Part shown: positions 33,847 through 42,680 of the stretch, one piece after another
Layout of the letters: each line of letters starts with the position of its first letter
How positions within the stretch are numbered: the first letter of the stretch is position 1
NCBI GenBank assembly: GCA_016929015.1
Contig: JAFGJQ010000467.1
Coordinates: forward strand, 1 to 43,952
Direction: 5' to 3'
Length of the DNA: 43,952 bases
Origin: Phycisphaerae bacterium
GTDB lineage: Bacteria > Planctomycetota > Phycisphaerae > UBA1845
Made by a program: the position numbers and the translations under genes
The notes under the pieces: model-generated
Databases searched by the model: none
What the model was told of the DNA's origin: nothing
Seen by the model: the letters and a program-made list of their open reading frames with translations, nothing else

Positions 33847-34338
33847 GTGGCCGCAGAGTGTCCCTGGCGAGTCGGGGTCGGGTACGATGTCCACCGGCTG
33901 GTGGCGGGCCGGCGGCTGGTGCTGGGCGGAGTGGAGATTCCGCATCCGCGCGGTCTCCTGGGCCACAGCGACGCGGACGTGGTGCTGCACGCGATCATCG
34001 ACGCGGTGATGGGGGCGGCCGGCCTGCCGGACATCGGCGAGTTGTTCCCGGACACCGACGCATCGTGGAAGGATGCGGACAGCCGGGACTTGCTGTCGGC
34101 CGTCATGAAAAGGGTGCAGGCCGCCGGGTTCGAGCCGGTGAACGTGGATTGCGTGGTCCACGCGGAGGAGCCGCGGCTTTCGCCCCACAAGAGGCGAATG
34201 GCGGACGTGATCGCCGAGCGAATGGGGCTGACCTCCGACCGCGTCAGCGTGAAGGCTACCAGCCACGAGAAACTCGGGGCGATCGGCGCGGGAGAAGGCA
34301 TTGCATGCACGGCCGTCGTGCTGGTGCAACGAGTGTAG
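33847..34338 (+). CDS. ispF: 2-C-methyl-D-erythritol 2,4-cyclodiphosphate synthase
   Basis: The 163-residue enzyme makes the cyclic diphosphate of the non-mevalonate isoprenoid pathway. Signature segments are VGVGYDVHRLVAGRRLVLGG (with the metal-binding Asp and His), LLGHSDADVVLHAIIDAVMG (metal His, and the IspF signature SDADV), GELFPDTD and KATSHEKLGAIGAGEGIAC. A GTG start at 33847 is chosen because GAGGAGG lies at 33835-33841 with 5-nt spacing and the family N-terminus follows. It is followed after 50 bp by cysS, an arrangement (ispF-cysS) seen in many bacteria, so both are likely cotranscribed. Confidence 0.95.
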   Translation: MAAECPWRVGVGYDVHRLVAGRRLVLGGVEIPHPRGLLGHSDADVVLHAIIDAVMGAAGLPDIGELFPDTDASWKDADSRDLLSAVMKRVQAAGFEPVNVDCVVHAEEPRLSPHKRRMADVIAERMGLTSDRVSVKATSHEKLGAIGAGEGIACTAVVLVQRV

Positions 34339-34388
34339 GGTCCGCCCTGGCGGACCGGAACGAAACGAGACGGAAGCAGGAACGGGTC

Positions 34389-35882
34389 ATGACCATCCGG
34401 GTGTACAACACGCTCAGCGGAGAGAAGGAAGAGTTCGTACCGGTCCAGCCCGGCAAGGTGGGCATCTACCTGTGCGGGCCGACGGTGTACAAGCCGAGCC
34501 ACATCGGCCACGCCGTGGGGCCGGTCATATTTGACGCGATCAAACGGTACCTGACCTTCCGCGGCTACCAGGTGACGTGGGTGGTGAACATCACCGACGT
34601 GGAGGACAAGCTGATCGCGGAAGCGGCGGCCCAGAACCTCCCCGTGTTCACCCTGGCCGAGCGGATCACGGAAAACTACAACGACGCCATGCGGCGCCTG
34701 GGCGTGACAGGCATCGACCACATGCCCAAGGCGTCGGAGTACATCCCGGACATCATCGCGTACGTGCAGCGGCTGATCGACAAGGGGGCGGCCTATCCGT
34801 CCGGCGGGGACGTGTATTTCGACGTGACCGCCGACCGCGATTACGGAAAACTCTCGAACCGGTCGCCCGACGAGCAGTTCGGCCAGCGCGAGCTCCAGAG
34901 CGGCCAGAAGCGCCACCCGGGCGACTTCGCCCTCTGGAAGGAATCCAAGCCGGACGAGCCTAACGAGGTGAAGTTTGCGTCGCCCTGGGGCCAAGGTCGG
35001 CCGGGCTGGCACATCGAGTGCTCCGTCATGAGCATGAAGCTGCTGGGCGAGACGTTTGACATCCACGGCGGCGGTATGGACCTGATCTTCCCGCACCATG
35101 AGAACGAGATCGCCCAGTCAGAGACGGCCACGGACCGGCCGTTCGCAAAGTACTGGCTGCACAACGGCCTGACGCGGTTCAACACGAAGAAGATCGCCAA
35201 GTCCGACCCGGAGATGGCGAAGTTCATGGAGAAGATGGTGCTCACGCGGCTGCTGGATGAGTACGGCGGCGAGTTGCTGCGCTACCTGATCCTGAGTACG
35301 CACTACCGCAGCCCCATCGACTTCTCCGACGCCGAGATGGCGGCCAAGAGCAAGGCACTATCCACGTTCCATCGGCTGTTCGAGCGCATCGAACGCGTCA
35401 CCGGCCGCAGTCCGTACGCCGACCTGCTGACGCTGGAGCAGGCCCCGGTGGCGGGGCTGGATGCGTTTGTGGCGGAGGTCGGCGGCTTCCGCGAGCGTTT
35501 CGTGCAGGTGATGGACGACGACTTCAACACGGCGGCTGCCATCGCCGTGCTGTTTGAACTGGCGGCCCGGGTCAATCGGTTCATCGACGAAAACAAGGTC
35601 GAATCAGCCCCGCAGGACACGACGCGCATGGCCACGCTGGGGGCGGGGCGCGTGCTGGTGGAGCTGGGCCGGCTGCTGGGTCTGTTCCTGGAGCCGCCGG
35701 TCCGCCGAAGCGGAGGCAGTGAGAAGCTGGACGCGGTAATGCGGGTGCTCATCGACATCCGCCAGCATTGCCGGAAGAACAAGGATTTTGCCACCGCCGA
35801 CCTCATCCGCGACAAGCTGGTCGAGGAAGGCATCACCCTGGTCGACCGCCCCGGCGGAACGGAGTGGCAGATGTCGCAGTAG
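34389..35882 (+). CDS. cysS: Cysteinyl-tRNA synthetase with diverged KMSKS signature
   Basis: The 497-residue class I synthetase has YLCGPTVYKPSHIGHA with the HIGH motif and a zinc Cys, WHIECSVMSM with another zinc Cys, and IFPHHENEIAQSE with the zinc His/Glu. The catalytic KMSKS loop is KKIAKSDPEM: both lysines and the Ser remain, but Met and the first Ser are replaced by Ile and Ala, and the usual LGN tail is absent. The anticodon-binding DALR-like helical domain follows with RPGG near the end (ITLVDRPGG). The ATG at 34389 has AGGA 8 nt upstream. The enzyme is probably active but atypical. Confidence 0.94.
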   Translation: MTIRVYNTLSGEKEEFVPVQPGKVGIYLCGPTVYKPSHIGHAVGPVIFDAIKRYLTFRGYQVTWVVNITDVEDKLIAEAAAQNLPVFTLAERITENYNDAMRRLGVTGIDHMPKASEYIPDIIAYVQRLIDKGAAYPSGGDVYFDVTADRDYGKLSNRSPDEQFGQRELQSGQKRHPGDFALWKESKPDEPNEVKFASPWGQGRPGWHIECSVMSMKLLGETFDIHGGGMDLIFPHHENEIAQSETATDRPFAKYWLHNGLTRFNTKKIAKSDPEMAKFMEKMVLTRLLDEYGGELLRYLILSTHYRSPIDFSDAEMAAKSKALSTFHRLFERIERVTGRSPYADLLTLEQAPVAGLDAFVAEVGGFRERFVQVMDDDFNTAAAIAVLFELAARVNRFIDENKVESAPQDTTRMATLGAGRVLVELGRLLGLFLEPPVRRSGGSEKLDAVMRVLIDIRQHCRKNKDFATADLIRDKLVEEGITLVDRPGGTEWQMSQ

Positions 35883-35931
35883 TGCCGGAAGGCGGGGGTG
35901 CCGCCGATTCCGCCGGAGCAGGTCTGACGAC

Positions 35932-38157
35932 GTGACGCGGGCTCACACCATTTCTCTCGAACGCAACTCCGGTCCGTGTTCAGCGTCCGGCTTCTTTGAC
36001 GAGGCCCCGGTGGAACGGTGGTGGTGCGGCTGGCACGTGGTCGAGCTGCTGGGGGTCTTCCTGCTGGGCGTGGTCATTGTGGCCTTCCTGTACACGCAGC
36101 CGGGGCAGCCGCGGGAGGAGTGGGGCATCCCGGGAAACGACTCGTTCTATCACGTGAAGATGGCCGTCCTCATGCCCGAAATCGGTCTGCCGGACCGGTT
36201 CCCGTGGTTGCAGGCCACCATCTTCTGGAAGGACCAATTCGTCAGCCACCACTGGGGATTTCATGCCTTTCTGGTGCCGTTCGTACACGCGGCGCACGCC
36301 CTGGGATACGAATACTACGTCGGTGCGACATGGGCCATGATGGTCTGCTTCGGCGGTGTCCTGGCGCTCTTCACGCTGCTGCTGATGATCGAGCGCATGC
36401 CGTTCCGCTGGCTGTGGATCGGGCTGTTCCTGGCGATGCCGGACCAATTCTTCGCTCGGCACTGCATGATCCGGGCGATTGATCCGTCGCTGTTCTGCAT
36501 GTTGCTGCTAATTCTCTTCATGTTCCGCCGGCGGTACGTGGCCGCCGGGCTGACGGTGGCCGCGTTCATCCACGTCTACCTGGGCGGCCTGATCTACGCG
36601 CCCATCCTCGTGGGCACGTATTTCCTGGGCGGCCTGCTTTCCCCGCGCGGGGATCGCGTGTCGTGGAAGCTGCCGCTGTGGACGTTCGCAGGCTGGCTGG
36701 TCGGTCTGCTCACGCACCCCTACGCCGGCGGTGCGATCGCGTTTCTGCACGTCCAGATTCTCGGCACCGGTCTGACGCCGGACATCCGCGTCGGCAATGA
36801 ATGGAACCCCTATGAAGGCAATCTGTGGTGGTTCGCGAAGTTCACCGGCGTCATGTGGCTGACGATGGCCGCGGCCTTGTGTCTGCGCCTTCGCTCCGGA
36901 CGCCGGATCGGCCCCAAGGAATGGTCATTGCTGCTGGTGAGCTTTGCCTTCCTAATCTTGATGTGCAAGGCCCGACGGTTCGTGGAGTATTGGCCCATCT
37001 TCTGCCTGCTGGCCTCGGCCCACCTGGCGGCCCCGCTGCTGCGGACGGCCCTGCCGGATCTGTGGACGTCGGAGGCGGACCGCAAGGACCCGGGTCTGCG
37101 CGTGACGGTTGGCGTTGCCACCGTTCTTCTGGCGATCGGGTTGGGCGTGATCGGCGGGTACATCCTGGGCCACCTGGGCATCGAAACGACCATCGCGGAG
37201 TGGCAGGTCTGGTTGCTGGTGGGCGCCGTGTACTTCCTGGCGCCGGTCGGTCGATGGCTGACGCTCACGCATCCGCCTCGCTCCGGCCCGGCGGCCCGGC
37301 TCGCGACCGCGGGCATCCCGCTGCTGCTGGGGGCCTTGTTCGTGGGTCTGTCCTATGTCGTTTTGCGGGTGGCGTGCCGGGGCCGGGGGCTGGGCTTATC
37401 GCTGCTGTCGATGCCGGCATGGCTGTGGGTGGGCGTGGGCGCCTTATACGTTGTCGCCATGACCATCGCCCTACGCCGGCACAACCCGGCGGCGGAACGA
37501 CCCCCGGGGCGGGGCGTCATGGCGACGTCCATACTGGCCTGCGGCGTCAGCTACGTCACGCTTCTCTTTCTGACGTGCGCGGCCCAGTTGACGGAGCTGC
37601 AGAAGTCCGTTCGTTGCGGCTACGACCTGCCGGCCACTCGGCGAGCGATGACGTGGCTGAAGGCCAACTCGGCCCAGGGGTCGGTGGTCTTTACGGATGA
37701 CTGGGACATCTTTCCCCTGCACTTCTACCACAACCACCACAACTACTACATCGTCGGCCTGGACCCCAAGTTCACCGACAAGGTGGACCCGGAGCTGTGG
37801 AAACGGTACGTGAAGCTGTCCCGCGGCGAGTTCCCGTCCGAGATCGTCGTCAAGCGGCCGGACGACCGGGGCCGTGTGCGAGAGATTGTCGACATGGTGA
37901 CGATCGATGACTTCACTCGCGTGTTCGGCTGCCGCTACGTCATCACGGATCGCGACCACGACCACCTGGCCCGCAAGCTGGAACGGTCCCCGTCCCACGC
38001 CCGCCGTGTCTGGCCGGTCGAAGGGTCGATTGACGACTCGGGTTCGCCCCCGTACAAAATCTTCCAACTTCTGGAGCCGGGGGGTGTCTCCCTGGAGGGG
38101 TCGACCCGTACCCGGGTTGCCCGATCCGTTTCACGACCGAGCCAGGAAAGTCCATGA
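35932..38157 (+). CDS. GT-C-like polytopic membrane protein (glycosyltransferase or oligosaccharyl-transferase-like)
   Basis: About 741 residues from a GTG at 35932 (start uncertain; the frame is open upstream). A first helix (VVELLGVFLLGVVIVAFLYT) is followed by a loop with the acidic GNDSFYHVKMAVLMPE, then some 12 hydrophobic segments. A C-terminal soluble domain follows (TWLKANSAQGSVVFTDDWDI, FHYNH-type aromatic loop, YYIVGLDPKFTDKVDPELW). This layout, with an acidic residue in the first extracytoplasmic loop and a C-terminal globular domain, resembles GT-C glycosyltransferases such as STT3/PglB-like proteins. WWDYG/WWD-type catalytic markers are not clearly seen, so transferase activity is inference. 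The stop overlaps the next start (ATGA). Confidence 0.78.
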   Translation: MTRAHTISLERNSGPCSASGFFDEAPVERWWCGWHVVELLGVFLLGVVIVAFLYTQPGQPREEWGIPGNDSFYHVKMAVLMPEIGLPDRFPWLQATIFWKDQFVSHHWGFHAFLVPFVHAAHALGYEYYVGATWAMMVCFGGVLALFTLLLMIERMPFRWLWIGLFLAMPDQFFARHCMIRAIDPSLFCMLLLILFMFRRRYVAAGLTVAAFIHVYLGGLIYAPILVGTYFLGGLLSPRGDRVSWKLPLWTFAGWLVGLLTHPYAGGAIAFLHVQILGTGLTPDIRVGNEWNPYEGNLWWFAKFTGVMWLTMAAALCLRLRSGRRIGPKEWSLLLVSFAFLILMCKARRFVEYWPIFCLLASAHLAAPLLRTALPDLWTSEADRKDPGLRVTVGVATVLLAIGLGVIGGYILGHLGIETTIAEWQVWLLVGAVYFLAPVGRWLTLTHPPRSGPAARLATAGIPLLLGALFVGLSYVVLRVACRGRGLGLSLLSMPAWLWVGVGALYVVAMTIALRRHNPAAERPPGRGVMATSILACGVSYVTLLFLTCAAQLTELQKSVRCGYDLPATRRAMTWLKANSAQGSVVFTDDWDIFPLHFYHNHHNYYIVGLDPKFTDKVDPELWKRYVKLSRGEFPSEIVVKRPDDRGRVREIVDMVTIDDFTRVFGCRYVITDRDHDHLARKLERSPSHARRVWPVEGSIDDSGSPPYKIFQLLEPGGVSLEGSTRTRVARSVSRPSQESP

Positions 38158-39797
38158 CCCGACCGGCATCCCTCACTCGTCGACCCCTCTGGCTGTGTGC
38201 AGCGTTTGCCGTCGCGGTGGCGGCCGGTCCGGCCGGCTGCAGCCACGACCACTCTCCGCGAACCCACCTGCAATCGCACGTGCAACGACCGGAATCCGCC
38301 GTCGTGCTCATCAGCGTGGACGGGCTGAACGTGACCACGCTGGACGACATGCTGGCCGCCGGCGAGCTTCCGGCCATCCGGCGTTTGATCGACGAGGGTG
38401 TGCGCGTGGAGACCGCGGTGAGCGGTTACCCCACAATCACGTATGCCCAGTTCACCAGCATCCAGACGGGCCTCTACGCGGGTCACCATGGAATCCTCGG
38501 CAACAAGTGGTTCGACCGGCACCAGTTGCGTTTCCGCGGCTACAACACGATGTACACCTACCGCGACGTGGACGGGGATTTCCTGGCCCCCACGCTGTAC
38601 GAGCGGTTGCCGGACCAGGTGACGGTCAGCATCCAGAACGCGATTCGCCGCGGCGTGACGCGCACCATTGACAACTGGGCCAGTTCGGGGATTCGCTGGT
38701 TCTTCGGCCTGTTTCTGGACGTGGACCGGCTGATGCCCACCCGGTTTGAGGTGGTGCGCGATGTGGCGAACGAAACGGGGCAGTGGCCCGCGCTGATCCA
38801 CGCCTATCATCCGGCAGTCGACGAGGTGGGTCACCGACACGGGCCGCGGTCGGCGCCGTATCGCCGGGCCGTCCGCAACGCGGACCGACAAGTGGCCCGC
38901 ATTCGGGGAGCGCTCGATGCGGCGGAAATGGCCGACCGGACCTACCTGGTTCTGCTGAGTGACCACGGCTTTGAGTCGGTCGACAACCATTTTCACGTTC
39001 CCGACTGGCTGCGGCGCGAGCGCGGGCTGAGGGTTGCCGACCGGCCCTACGACAACGAATGGTTCGAGCAGCGGCATCGACACCTCTCCCGGTTTGACGC
39101 CGTCGTGATCAACGGCGGAAATCGCCGCGCGGTGATCCACCTGCCGGGTCCGGCCGGATGGTTCGAGCGACCGACCCCGGACGCCGTCCGCAACCTGCTG
39201 CAGACCGATCCGACCACCGGCCGGCCCGGGTTGATCGATCATCCCGGCGTGGAGCTGGTCGCACGGCCGATCGACGCGGACGGGGATGAGCGTGTGATTG
39301 AACTGCTCTCCCGAACCGGACGATCCCAGATTCGACGGCGCTGGCACGAAGGAGCCAAGCTCTATCACTTCGAGCGAATCGAGGGCGATGCCCTCGGGGA
39401 TTGGACGAACCCGGCGTTGGAGCGGGTGATCGCCGAGGGCTGGCATGACGGCGATATGTGGCTGACGGCCACCATCGACTCGCTCTACCCGGACCTGGTC
39501 GTCCAGATGGTCGAGATGTTCGACACGCCGCGAGCCGGCGACATCGTCCTTTTTGCCGAAGACGGCTGGGACTTCGGCTCCCGCACCCGGGGCGGGCACG
39601 GCAGCATCACCCGTTCCGACATGGTGGTTCCGATGGTCTTTGTGGGGCCCGGCATCCCCGCGGGCCGGACCATCCCGTGCGCCCGCCTGGTGGACGTGGC
39701 CCCGACGCTGCTGCATTTGGTGCGGGGTCGTCCCCTCAGTCCGGGCGAGCCGCCCTTTGATGGAACCGACCGGACCCCGGAATTGCGGCAGCCGTAA
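38154..39797 (+). CDS. Lipoprotein type I phosphodiesterase / nucleotide pyrophosphatase-like protein
   Basis: The 547-residue protein starts at an ATG overlapping the previous stop. A lipoprotein signal (LWLCAAFAVAVAAGPAGC) is followed by the alkaline-phosphatase-superfamily blocks: VLISVDGLN (metal Asp), GYPTITYAQFTSIQTGLYAG with the catalytic Thr, HPAVDEVGHRHG (metal ligands), LVLLSDHGFES (metal Asp-His) and GGHGSITRSD (metal His). Such enzymes cleave phosphodiester or pyrophosphate bonds outside the inner membrane. Coupling to the GT-C-like gene suggests a shared role with lipid-linked or envelope phosphodiesters. The exact substrate is unknown. Confidence 0.88.
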   Translation: MTRPASLTRRPLWLCAAFAVAVAAGPAGCSHDHSPRTHLQSHVQRPESAVVLISVDGLNVTTLDDMLAAGELPAIRRLIDEGVRVETAVSGYPTITYAQFTSIQTGLYAGHHGILGNKWFDRHQLRFRGYNTMYTYRDVDGDFLAPTLYERLPDQVTVSIQNAIRRGVTRTIDNWASSGIRWFFGLFLDVDRLMPTRFEVVRDVANETGQWPALIHAYHPAVDEVGHRHGPRSAPYRRAVRNADRQVARIRGALDAAEMADRTYLVLLSDHGFESVDNHFHVPDWLRRERGLRVADRPYDNEWFEQRHRHLSRFDAVVINGGNRRAVIHLPGPAGWFERPTPDAVRNLLQTDPTTGRPGLIDHPGVELVARPIDADGDERVIELLSRTGRSQIRRRWHEGAKLYHFERIEGDALGDWTNPALERVIAEGWHDGDMWLTATIDSLYPDLVVQMVEMFDTPRAGDIVLFAEDGWDFGSRTRGGHGSITRSDMVVPMVFVGPGIPAGRTIPCARLVDVAPTLLHLVRGRPLSPGEPPFDGTDRTPELRQP

Positions 39798-39808
39798 AGG
39801 GAGCGGGA

Positions 39809-39832
39809 ACGCCCGCCGCAAACGGCGGGCGT
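39809..39832 (+). terminator. GC-rich hairpin after the phosphodiesterase gene
   Basis: A perfect 10-bp stem ACGCCCGCCG/CGGCGGGCGT has a CAAA loop, 12 bp after the stop. There is no following T tract, so this may be an RNA-stabilising 3' hairpin or a terminator of a weak type. Confidence 0.55.
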
Positions 39833-39860
39833 CCATCGCGAAGGTGCCCGTCACGGCACG

Positions 39861-39888
39861 ATGACTCCCCCGAAACGGACGATACAAT
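39861..39888 (+). promoter_or_regulatory. Candidate promoter giving a near-leaderless glycosidase transcript
   Basis: ATGACT (39861-39866) and TACAAT (39883-39888) are 16 bp apart. The ATG at 39898 lies 9 nt after the -10 box, so the message would begin within a few bases of the start codon, without room for a ribosome binding site. Confidence 0.5.
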
Positions 39889-39897
39889 GCTCAGGCC

Positions 39898-41058
39898 ATG
39901 AACGGTGCCCGTATCATCGCGTTTCTGGTAGCGGCCGGTGTCGGCGTTGCCGTATGGCGGGCGGATCGGGAGTTGCCCGCGGCGGACGCAGTCGACTCCG
40001 GCGTGGTTTCTGCTCGACCCGACCATGCGGTCGCGAAGCCGCCCGTCACCACCCGCCCGCGCGAAACCACCCGCCCGCTGCTGCGCGGGTTGCCCTCACC
40101 CGATCCACCCTACCATGGCGTGGCCATCCAGGTGTACTTGGCGGACAATGCCGTCGCCCGCCACGGGCAGATGATCCGTGAAATCGCGGCGCTGGGCGCC
40201 GACACCGTCATGTTCAGCCTGGACGGCTTCCAGCAGCACGTGGAATCCACCGAGATCCGGACCGACCCCAAGCGTACGCCGACCGACGACGAGTGGCTCG
40301 AGTTGTTTGACCTGGCCCACGAGCAGGGGCTGCGCATCGTGTTGATGCCCAAAATCCTGCTGTCCGACCCGCGAGGGAACGAATGGCGGGGAAAAATCCA
40401 GCCGACCAGTTGGGACGCCTGGTTTGACGCCTACCGCGACTTCGTCGTCCACTACGCGACGCTGGCCGAACGCGGACACGTGGAAGTGTTCATCGTCGGC
40501 TCCGAGTTGGTCAGCACGGAGAAGATGACGGACGGGTGGAGACGCGTGATTGCGGCGGTGCGCGACGTCTACCACGGCCGAATGAGCTACTCGGCCAACT
40601 GGGACCACTATCGTGGGATCCAGTACTGGGGCGACCTCGATCTGATTGGCATGACCACGTACCACCAGCTTTCGGACGACCCGGGCCCGCGACTGGAGGA
40701 CTTGCGGGAAAACTGGGTGCCGATCAAGCGGCGCATCCTGGAGTGGCAGGCGGACGTGGGCAAGCCGCTCCTGTTCACCGAGGCCGGCTGGTGCAGTCAG
40801 GAGGGCTGCTCGGTGGAGGCCTGGAACTACTACCACCACGAAAAAGCCACGCCGGCCGGCATGCGCGAGCAGGCCGACTGCTACCAGGCATTCATCGACA
40901 CCTGGTCGGATGAACCGGCCGTCGGCGGAATTCTGTGGTGGGAATGGTCGTACGAATCGCGGGGCGAAAAGGACTACGGGTACACCCCCAAAGGCAAACC
41001 CGCCGAACGCCTGCTTCGCGACTTCTTCCGTACGCGAGATCAGATGGCCGACCGCTGA
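39898..41058 (+). CDS. GH113-like TIM-barrel glycoside hydrolase, exported or membrane-anchored
   Basis: The 386-residue protein has a short N-terminal hydrophobic segment (IIAFLVAAGVGVAVW) that may be an uncleaved anchor or signal, and a Thr/Pro-rich linker. The barrel begins at PYHGVAIQVYLADN. Acid/base Glu203 lies in FIVGSELVST and the nucleophile Glu295 in LLFTEAGWCS, the spacing and contexts seen in GH113 and other clan A families. Repeated loops with Trp and Tyr (SYSANWDHYRGIQYWGDLDL, GILWWEWSYES) suit a sugar-binding cleft. GH113 members act on beta-mannans; the substrate here is inference. It follows the GT-C-like and phosphodiesterase genes with its own promoter. Confidence 0.85.
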   Translation: MNGARIIAFLVAAGVGVAVWRADRELPAADAVDSGVVSARPDHAVAKPPVTTRPRETTRPLLRGLPSPDPPYHGVAIQVYLADNAVARHGQMIREIAALGADTVMFSLDGFQQHVESTEIRTDPKRTPTDDEWLELFDLAHEQGLRIVLMPKILLSDPRGNEWRGKIQPTSWDAWFDAYRDFVVHYATLAERGHVEVFIVGSELVSTEKMTDGWRRVIAAVRDVYHGRMSYSANWDHYRGIQYWGDLDLIGMTTYHQLSDDPGPRLEDLRENWVPIKRRILEWQADVGKPLLFTEAGWCSQEGCSVEAWNYYHHEKATPAGMREQADCYQAFIDTWSDEPAVGGILWWEWSYESRGEKDYGYTPKGKPAERLLRDFFRTRDQMADR

Positions 41059-41199
41059 TCCGCCCCGGATTCAATTCTTGCATTTTCATTGACATGAGCG
41101 ACAATTTGACCTGCGTATCAGGCGGGGACGCGGATGGTACGCCTCCCTTCTGATTGCCACGATGCGCTCGGTTTCAGGTCATGTCTAGAAAGGGAACAA

Positions 41200-42396
41200 A
41201 TGCAGAACCACACATGCACTGGCAGGGCGGGCGTGTTGCTGCTGTGTTTGGCAGCGCCCGCATTCGCCACAGGGTTTGAGAACCATCGAATTGTCGCTCG
41301 CGAAGCGATGACGTGTTTGCCGGAACCCATCGCGCCGCTGTTTGCCGCGGAACGCCTGGCGTTTCTGGAACGCTCGCTGGAGCCGGTGACGGTGTGGCCG
41401 CGAGACTCCGAGTTGCGCCGTCGCGAATGCTGGCACAACGTTCCGCTTGACCTGACGGCGTCCGCACAGACTCGATCGGCTCGCCTGGAAGCGGCGGCCC
41501 GCTTTCCACGCACGCCGGCCGGGGCTCGTGCTCTCTACAGCGAACACCACTTGCGTCAGGGCGGCACCCTGCCCTGGGCCATCGAGGAGCTGTACCAGAA
41601 TCTGGCGGAGGCCTTCCGCAAGGGCAGTGAGGAGGACGTGATCCGCGCGGCCGGATACCTCACGCACTTCGCGGGCGAGTGTGCGTCGCCGTTCAGTGCA
41701 ACGTCCAATGCGGGCGGGCAGTTGACGGGCAATCTGCAGTTCGGCTCGCGTCCGCTCGGGGACGAACTGTTCTCTCACCAGAGTGTGCAGTACCGGTTCG
41801 ATCTGGAGTTGGTCAACCGGAACGGGAGTCGTTACCGCGAACGGATCCGGCTGGCCGCGAGCGATCCGGAGGTGATGAGGGCCCCTGTGGATCGGTCATT
41901 TGCGGTGCTTCTGGATTCGCTGGGGTGTCTGGACGAGCTGCTGACGGCAGATCGGGAGATTCTGGCGCAGTTGGGCGTAACCGATGCGACTGGATTCGTT
42001 CGGCGTGCAAATGAGTATTACGTGTTGCTCGACGAGCGTTGCGGTGACGTGTATGTGGACCGGCTGCGGGCGGCGGCCCGGCTGGCCGGCGGGCTCATCA
42101 GTGGTGCGTGGGAGGAGGCGGGCCGGCCAAGCCTTGAGTCTATCCGGTCGCACGGTCTGAGTGGAGTGTCCGCGGTCGCCGTGGGACAGCCCGCAGCGGA
42201 CGATCCGGCGAGTCCGCCTGCGACGGCGGACTCGGGTATCACGTTCGTGGGGGCCAAGGGTTCGAAAGTGTTTCATCGAAGCGACTGTCCCCATGCGGCA
42301 CGCATCCGGGAGGGCAATCGGGTCGAGTTTCGGACGGCGGAGGAGGCCAGGCGGCAAGGACGACGTCCCTGTCGAACCTGTATGCCGGAAGGCTGA
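41200..42396 (+). CDS. Secreted zinc-dependent phospholipase C/S1-P1-like protein with C-terminal Ada-type zinc-binding domain
   Basis: The ATG at 41200 follows GAAAGGGAA and begins a signal peptide (AGVLLLCLAAPAFATG). The mature N-terminal domain resembles the helical zinc-dependent phospholipase C/S1-P1 nuclease fold: ENHRIVAREAMTCLP, CWHNVPLDL, TLPWAIEELYQNLAEAFRKG and AAGYLTHFAGECASPFSAT, which supplies the helix with metal His and Glu. The last ~55 residues (FVGAKGSKVFHRSDCPHAAR, then EARRQGRRPCRTCMPEG) match the Ada metal-binding domain (His and three Cys), a module usually cytoplasmic. A TTGACA at 41089-41094 may be part of its promoter. The enzyme activity is inferred from fold resemblance. 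Confidence 0.78.
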   Translation: MQNHTCTGRAGVLLLCLAAPAFATGFENHRIVAREAMTCLPEPIAPLFAAERLAFLERSLEPVTVWPRDSELRRRECWHNVPLDLTASAQTRSARLEAAARFPRTPAGARALYSEHHLRQGGTLPWAIEELYQNLAEAFRKGSEEDVIRAAGYLTHFAGECASPFSATSNAGGQLTGNLQFGSRPLGDELFSHQSVQYRFDLELVNRNGSRYRERIRLAASDPEVMRAPVDRSFAVLLDSLGCLDELLTADREILAQLGVTDATGFVRRANEYYVLLDERCGDVYVDRLRAAARLAGGLISGAWEEAGRPSLESIRSHGLSGVSAVAVGQPAADDPASPPATADSGITFVGAKGSKVFHRSDCPHAARIREGNRVEFRTAEEARRQGRRPCRTCMPEG

Positions 42397-42522
42397 CGAG
42401 TCTGGCTTTGGCCGAGGGCGTCGCCCTTTCGCCGCAGGGAGGGTGTGTGGCCGACATCATGCCGCGGCTCGAGGTGAAGTGTCTTGAAGCCCGGACGAAT
42501 TCCGCGGGCGGCCGGCGAGCGC

Positions 42523-42574
42523 AAAAAAATGAGATGGAAGATCGCCGTGGCGCTACGGTTCTTCCATCTCATTT
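42523..42574 (-). terminator. Strong intrinsic terminator of the Lys/Ala-rich peptide gene
   Basis: A perfect 14-bp stem AAATGAGATGGAAG/CTTCCATCTCATTT (42527-42540 and 42561-42574) encloses a 20-nt loop with an inner CCGT/ACGG pairing. On the complement it is followed by seven T (42529-42523). On the + strand it has no T tail, so it serves the minus-strand transcript. Confidence 0.85.
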
Positions 42575-42580
42575 CGTGTG

Positions 42581-42600
42581 CAGTCTTGCGAACAAGACTG
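42581..42600 (-). other. Perfect 8-bp hairpin in the 3' untranslated region of the peptide gene
   Basis: CAGTCTTG (42581-42588) and CAAGACTG (42593-42600) pair perfectly around a CGAA (+) or TTCG (complement) tetraloop; UUCG in the minus-strand RNA is an exceptionally stable loop. It lies between the short coding sequence and the terminator. Confidence 0.7.
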
Positions 42601-42680
42601 ATCGGAGGTAACCCCCGTCTCCACTTACCGTGGCGCGTACCAGAGACCGGGTTCACCTCGCCGCAAGTCGGGTACGCCCG

